Source: Panorpa germanica
Lineage: Eukaryota > Arthropoda > Insecta > Mecoptera > Panorpidae
Length of the DNA stretch: 64,000 nucleotides
Reading direction: 5' to 3'
NCBI GenBank assembly: GCA_963678705.1
Contig: OY783204.1
Coordinates: 22,950,759 to 23,014,758, forward strand
Below are positions 58,740-64,000 of this stretch, piece after piece; the stretch's first letter is position 1; every line of letters begins with the position of its first letter. The translations under genes and the position numbers were made by a program. The notes under the pieces are model-generated. The model had not been told where the DNA came from. It made no database searches and worked only from the letters and a program-made list of their open reading frames with translations.

Positions 58740-61700
58740 GGTTGCGTTAAATAAATTAAATTAATAAGAAAATTATATTTTATTAGATTTATTATTATGT
58801 TTAGGCTCAATTATCATGATTTCAAGTAATATTTGACTTTTTTATATATGAAATATAAATTAGTCTATATAATTGAATAACTTTATGCACATGCATTTCT
58901 CAGGGTACCAAATTTGAGGTTATATTAATAAAGTTCATGTAATGTCCAGTTCCAGGTCTATTAAACACAACCTCCTACATCCCTCCCCCTCCCCGCAACT
59001 TACGAGTACACATGTTGAAACCACTATTACAAAATACAAACCATAACATCTAGTGGTGCTCGTACAATGGTGGTTGTGAAACCATTTATCCCTGACAACA
59101 ATTAATTTACTTCTGAATACAGTGGATTGTCTTGGAGTTTGCCTCATCCACGAGATCCACTAGACTCATTTACCCTTCCATTCCCTGTTCCTAAGCTACT
59201 CCCTCTCTCTCCTCTCTAGTCTTCATTCTCAACCCTCTACTCAGTGTTACCATGGGCGATGATACCGAAAGACCCAAGTATCCAGAAGCAATTAGATTCC
59301 AATGTGTTCCGTATCGTTATTTAATTACAGCAGGATCATTTTGTTTATAGATGAATTAAATGATTAACGTTAGGATAGTGTTAAAAGCATTTAATTTTAC
59401 GTGCTGATATGAGATAAGGGTTGATGTGTAATTGGATTTGTGTATTGTAAGAGATAGGTACATGGCAGACGCGTATGATATTGAATAAAATTATAGTTAG
59501 ATGCGAGATTATATATTATGTTTAATAGCCACCGTACATAATAATATTTTGTTTAAATCATATAGTATTTTTACATAAAATTTATGAGTGTATTACTAAG
59601 GTGAAGCATTACTTCATGGTTATATAGTAAGATATAGATGGCAACAGTGTACTAAACTGACAATCGATTTACAAATTTGTACTAACACTCAATGTTTTCA
59701 AATATAAAAACGTTAATAACTTTGCACACGATTGAGTTATTTAAACCATATAAACTTTAGGAGTCAGATAAATGTTCAAGCTTTTAGAGACACTTAAAAG
59801 AAATTTTGTAGTCACTGCAAGGTTTTTTAAACATCTATTATTTCCTTGTTAAATTTATTTCTTTTGTAAGTTGTAATTTATATGTTCAAAGATGATATGG
59901 TCCATCGTTTCAAGACTATCAAATTCGCATCTGCCATCCGTTTTACCTAATGTTGATTTTGCAACGAGTGCTTTTAATTCTTATTATAGTCGAAAGATTT
60001 TGCGAGGCTCATCTTTTTAAAATAAACTTTGTGTATTTATATAATCTTTGCTCCTTAAATTATATTTTTTAGTCATGAAATTATCATCGTATAATTAATT
60101 TGATAACGTCTAGCTTTACCAGATAATGACAGTACTCTCGAGACTGCCGTGAGATAAAACGCAGTACTGCTACGACATAAACTGTCATCGCTTATTTTAG
60201 TCTTATTTTTAAAGTTTTACTTTAATTTTTATCGATACACCACTGTTATGAAAGAGACTATTGCATTCATTTCCAGTCTATGACGGCTGATTGCATTTAC
60301 AAGGTTCGGAGTGGTTTAGCGTTGTATAGCGGTTAAAATTCGCTGATATATGGCTGCAGTATGAGAATTACGTAACGCCCGTATTCGGACGGCATAGATA
60401 AGGTTCGTATAGGTGTAAAGCGTGTAGTGCATTCGGTTAAATTTCGCTTAAATACTCTTGCATCCGTGAAAATACGGATTCTATTTTAGCTTTTGTGTAT
60501 TTTTACCTTTAGATTTTCTAAAAGTGCATTGTAGCTTTCTCTTTTTAAATGCTTGTTACTCTATTGTTTGCTCCTGCTCAAAATGTTCACTATAAAGACT
60601 AGCCGTTTTGTCATACATATATAGGGCTTTTTAGACAAAAATGACGACGTATATAATAATGCTGTATTAAAACTTGTCATATCTAAAAACAACAAGAAAA
60701 GAATACTAACTATATAAATCCTTTATTGACTCCCCTGTTTTCCCTCCACCCCGACTAATATTGCTACAGGTCAATTATAAGAAATCTGATCCTTTTAGGA
60801 TATTTTCCAATTTACTGCGTGGGGATTATCATTGAAACTTTTTCTCTTTCTAACACATTATAATTTTAGTATACTGTTGTCCTTTTCAAACAGTAAATTA
60901 TTTGTTTTACTTTCTGTTATTTGAATTGTTTCTACTGTGAGTTCAACTTGGAGACATTTGTAGTTTTGTAGCCGCATAGTGAGTTATGCTATGAGGAAGA
61001 AATTGGTGAGGGAGGGGGAACTAGGAAATCCATGTAGTATATTATACATAGTAAAAGTATTGGGTTTTGAAAGAGCTTCTTCTGTATCCTGTTATAACTA
61101 AGTTGCGATACTTAAAAAAATGTTTTCTTCGGCATTGATGCCCTTCGCACATCTGACCATCTAAAAGGCTTTTAAAATACATTTACAATCTTCTTCTAAT
61201 ATATTTGTTTAATATGTATGTGAGCAGAATTGTATACTCTTGCATAAAAGTGAGATTTGCTTTATAAATCCTAATTTTATAGCAAAGATAATTATTTTTA
61301 TACGACACAGTGACTGAGAGCATTGCTGCTTGACGAGGACTGCTGTGTCTAAACTTATTAGACAGTGGTATTATTCACATATAGGAGTCTACGACACGAC
61401 TAATACTACCAAAATAGTAGGATGTCGTCGGTAATAGAACTCATCTTTGAAAATAGGCCGACGTTGAATAAATTAAATTTAGAATAAATTATAAATTTTA
61501 ATTTTATAGAAAAGATAATTATTTTTATGCACTTGCCTTTAGCGAACAAAATATACCATCTATAGATAATTACAATGTATTAGCTTTATTTATAACACAT
61601 TTAACAAAATCAATATACTTCTATTACTTTGCATGTTATTCAAAAAACAAAACAGTCACTTCCTATTGATACACCCTATACTTAAAGTGAGTATCTTTGC

Positions 61701-61970
61701 AACTTAGCTATTAAGAATCTAGAAGAAAACAAAGCAAAGCAACGCTTTCTTTCAACATAACTGCATTATTAAAGAGCTACGATGGATGCTGCAGCTGCGG
61801 AAGCTGCTATAAAGTAGCAGTAGCATCACATATACCTACAGGCATCATTCAAACTAGAAGTCTTGGCGAACTAGAACCTTGATAATTTCATAAATGAGTA
61901 CATCATATTGTATTATAATACAATGTGCATATATTTGACGTGTGCTTTGCAATTATCTCTATGAAGCTGG
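58740..61970. other. No gene confirmed; long unassigned stretch
   Basis: AT-rich with a C-rich tract (58976-58996) and less AT-rich patches at 59150-59350 and 60270-60480. A segment at 61335-61470 ('gacgaggactgctgtgtct', 'aaataggccgacgttgaat') may be SINE debris. GCTGC-like repeats lie at 61790-61830. Confidence 0.45.
59252..59350 (+). CDS. Micro-ORF, 32 codons, with strong start context
   Basis: 'ttaccatgggc' is a near-ideal translation start context. The frame ('MGDDTERPKYPEAIRFQCV', then a short tail) ends at TAG 59348-59350. Composition is more coding-like than the surroundings. No family is recognised and no splice site is convincing. Confidence 0.15.
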   Translation: MGDDTERPKYPEAIRFQCVPYRYLITAGSFCL

Positions 61971-62566
61971 TATAGTTCAAATTAGGAGAGTTTGGCGGTC
62001 ACTCATGCGTGAAAAAGAAAAGAAATATTCGTTCCTATATTGTTAAGGAATGTTTACATTTATCTGAGTACAGCTCTGCTATTTTTAAACTAAACTATAT
62101 TATTTACTGGTAATACTACCAGACACTGGTAATACTACTTAGACATCAGGTACCTCTACAACTGTAGCAATACTACTCAACTTACAATTTAAACCAGAGA
62201 TAATATATGCTATTGCATAACTTGCAACCCTTTTTATAAAAAGGTTGTATCAGTGACTTCTCTGAAGACTAACGTACTTAGTTTCTTTACGATACTGACA
62301 AATTATTAACAACCACGCTTAGAGTATATAAGCTAGTGCTCTATTTTCAAACAAATTAAAATATGTTTAGATATAAGAGAATAGTTGTATTTCCATTATT
62401 CAACTAATAAATATTTTGAACAATAACAATACCTACGTTAATTAATAAAGTTAACTATATATGTTATTAAGAAATTAGTGAAATAGTGCTTTTACATGGT
62501 ATCGTGCATTTATACTTGTTTCACCGCCGTGTGTATCACCGCCGAACTCTCGTAATTTGAACTATA
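61971..62566 (+). mobile_element. Family D element, copy 4, long version
   Basis: It starts 'tatagttcaaattaggagag' and ends 'ctcgtaatttgaactata', with TA at both edges. At 596 bp it is nearly three times longer than copies 1 and 2. The interior is unlike theirs and includes 'actggtaatactac' twice (62106-62141) and a hairpin 'ctttttataaaaagg' (62230-62244). No transposase frame. Confidence 0.75.
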
Positions 62567-62860
62567 GTCGGTGGTTGGTAGCTAGAAGCTGATGGCATGT
62601 TAGTATTACTCGTTCAATGTTGAAAATGCAGGATTTACGTGTACTCCTAGTTTTTGCTTCATCCACGTATTTTTTTTATTTGATTTAGTTTTCATTTAAC
62701 CTTTTGTTTGATTTACTCTCAAACATTATCGTACTTCGTGCTTTTGCATTTTGAAATTCTCTGCGAAAATAGTTTTATTTCATGTTTGTTAATACAACAA
62801 AAAATGTAAATAAAATATACATACTCATGGATACGTATGGATATATATATGTATATATAT
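62567..62860. other. No feature seen
   Basis: AT-rich spacer ending in a TA-rich microsatellite. Confidence 0.6.
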
Positions 62861-63050
62861 ACAGGGTGTCCCAATATTTGAAAAATTGTGGTCATGGTAG
62901 TTAAAAACATCTTAAGGTGTTTCAATTTTCCAAGAAAAAAAAATTTCTAATTCCTAAACAAAATGAGATATATTTTTTTCCCTTTTTTCTTGTGTAGTCA
63001 TGAGTAGGACCATCCTCTGGTGCCTGCTTATCGTTGAATATTTGGACACC

Positions 63051-63054
<4 letters not shown>
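62861..63054 (+). mobile_element. Family E MITE inserted in a TA microsatellite
   Basis: Left end 'acagggtgtcccaatattt' and right end 'aatatttggacaccctgt' are inverted repeats with one difference in the first 17 bases. The 194-bp body has no frame. TA repeats lie on both sides, consistent with TA-targeted insertion and possibly with Tc1/mariner-type mobilisation. Confidence 0.82.

Positions 63055-63085
<31 letters not shown>
63055..63085. repeat. (TA)n microsatellite
   Basis: About 15 TA units directly after the family E element. Confidence 0.92.
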
Positions 63086-63088
<3 letters not shown>

Positions 63089-64000
63089 TAAATCACTGTT
63101 GAATTTATAAGTTTACATACATTTTACAATAACAAACATTGCGTTGCATATCAAAATATAGGTCGTTCAGTTCATTAGAGACACATCTGCGAATATAGTG
63201 TTTTATAGATATATTCATTACGACGACAACAGTATTAGACAAGTTTATCTGCGTTATAATTTTGTTTGATTGCATTTATGAGTTACGTGAGTATTGAAAC
63301 AGAGGGTATAATTTTACATTTCGATTTTTTCAGAGATGTATGCTTTTGCTTACAAATTTTCCATGTATGCATTTTTTTTCATCGAACATTGTGTATTTTC
63401 ATAGTAGTATATCACACAGAGCAGCTTAATTTTTTTTAGTCTCAAGATGACAAACTGAATCTTGATTCTGCAAATAATGTTTTTCTTATGCGACGGTCCT
63501 CTTGCAGTCTACAACTTCTTATGTCATCAATATCCGTACCATTTTGTTTACATAAAAATCCATGACATGTTTTTTATAAGCTGTTTTTCAACTGATGCAT
63601 CAATCATATTTTATTTGCGTTTGTACCACCCTCGCCTTTAATTTCTCTTGTAATTGGGTTTCGGTCCAGAAGCTGGGGGCCGCAGGCGATGAGAACGTCC
63701 TGATGCTACTAGTTCAATGGGAGAACATCTTATATGTAGTTATACCACTCCCTGATTGTTTGCATTTCAACTTGCAAGAACATTGATTTAGAAATTGAGA
63801 CGAAACTACAAAGAAAAATTCACGAAAACATTCGTTTTTTTCTTCTTTTTTTTATTTATTTTCGCTTTAGCTTTTTCAGCCTTCTTGTCTGTGTATGTTA
63901 TACTTTGATATGTAATGTTTCATATGAGGCGTCTAGATGTAAAGCGATGTAAGTGACAAAAGTAAACTTCTGAAGAAAACAACTTTAAAGTTAAGATCGT
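63086..64000. other. No gene seen
   Basis: The 63595-63786 frame contains a less AT-rich patch ('VQKLGAAGDENVLMLLVQWE') that reads plausibly but matches no family I know. The rest is AT-rich. Confidence 0.5.

Noticed and set aside
1..64000. tRNA, rRNA or conserved microRNA genes
   Set aside because: Reading for cloverleaf-like sequences and for well-known insect microRNA strings gave nothing convincing; the B-box-like motifs at 37602 and 58203 lack the rest of a tRNA.

Overview
The window looks like gene-poor nuclear DNA of an arthropod, most likely an insect. It is strongly AT-rich, carries microsatellites and homopolymer runs, has no open reading frame longer than about 117 codons, and shows no operon-like packing. 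It is crowded with decayed transposable elements: mariner, hAT, PIF/Harbinger-like and several Jockey/R1-type non-LTR retrotransposon tails, plus a putative LTR element with a tRNA-Leu primer site. No intact protein-coding gene could be supported. What can be read is a record of many rounds of transposition, with a few weak hints of host exons.

Layout. 0-7 kb: one copy of a short repeat (family H), then a three-level nest (a tandem array, family J, inside a MITE of family A, inside a MITE of family B, 1896-4395), a possible small split gene on the minus strand (4668-5362), and copies of families F and A. 7-16 kb: a possible solo LTR with primer-binding site, a PIF/Harbinger transposase fragment (minus), a hAT transposase remnant with a right terminal repeat (plus), three copies of families A and I, and a 106-bp hairpin with perfect 32-bp arms (14427-14532). 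16-28 kb: further family I copies, then a cluster of TA-flanked MITEs (family D), one of which encloses a truncated Jockey-type reverse transcriptase, and two internally deleted mariner transposases in opposite orientations. 28-42 kb: non-LTR tails, the first copies of the ~640-bp MITE family C and of a SINE-like repeat, and a possible promoter, small ORF and micro-exon (38.6-40.0 kb) beside two B MITEs. 43-56 kb: five more family C copies, LINE tails and an RNase H/zinc-knuckle LINE fragment. 56-64 kb: mostly unassigned AT-rich DNA, with a SINE-like/family G composite, family H and D copies, and a MITE embedded in a TA microsatellite.

The elements do not form a working pathway. Their interest lies in repeat families that can be defined from this window alone by comparing copies: A/B sharing ends but not interiors, C with perfect 17-bp ends and an internal hairpin, D with ~50-bp ends, and E, F, H, I and G. 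The best candidates for unrecognised host function are the minus-strand two-exon reading frame near 5 kb and the spliced-looking micro-exon at 39971-40025; both are speculative.
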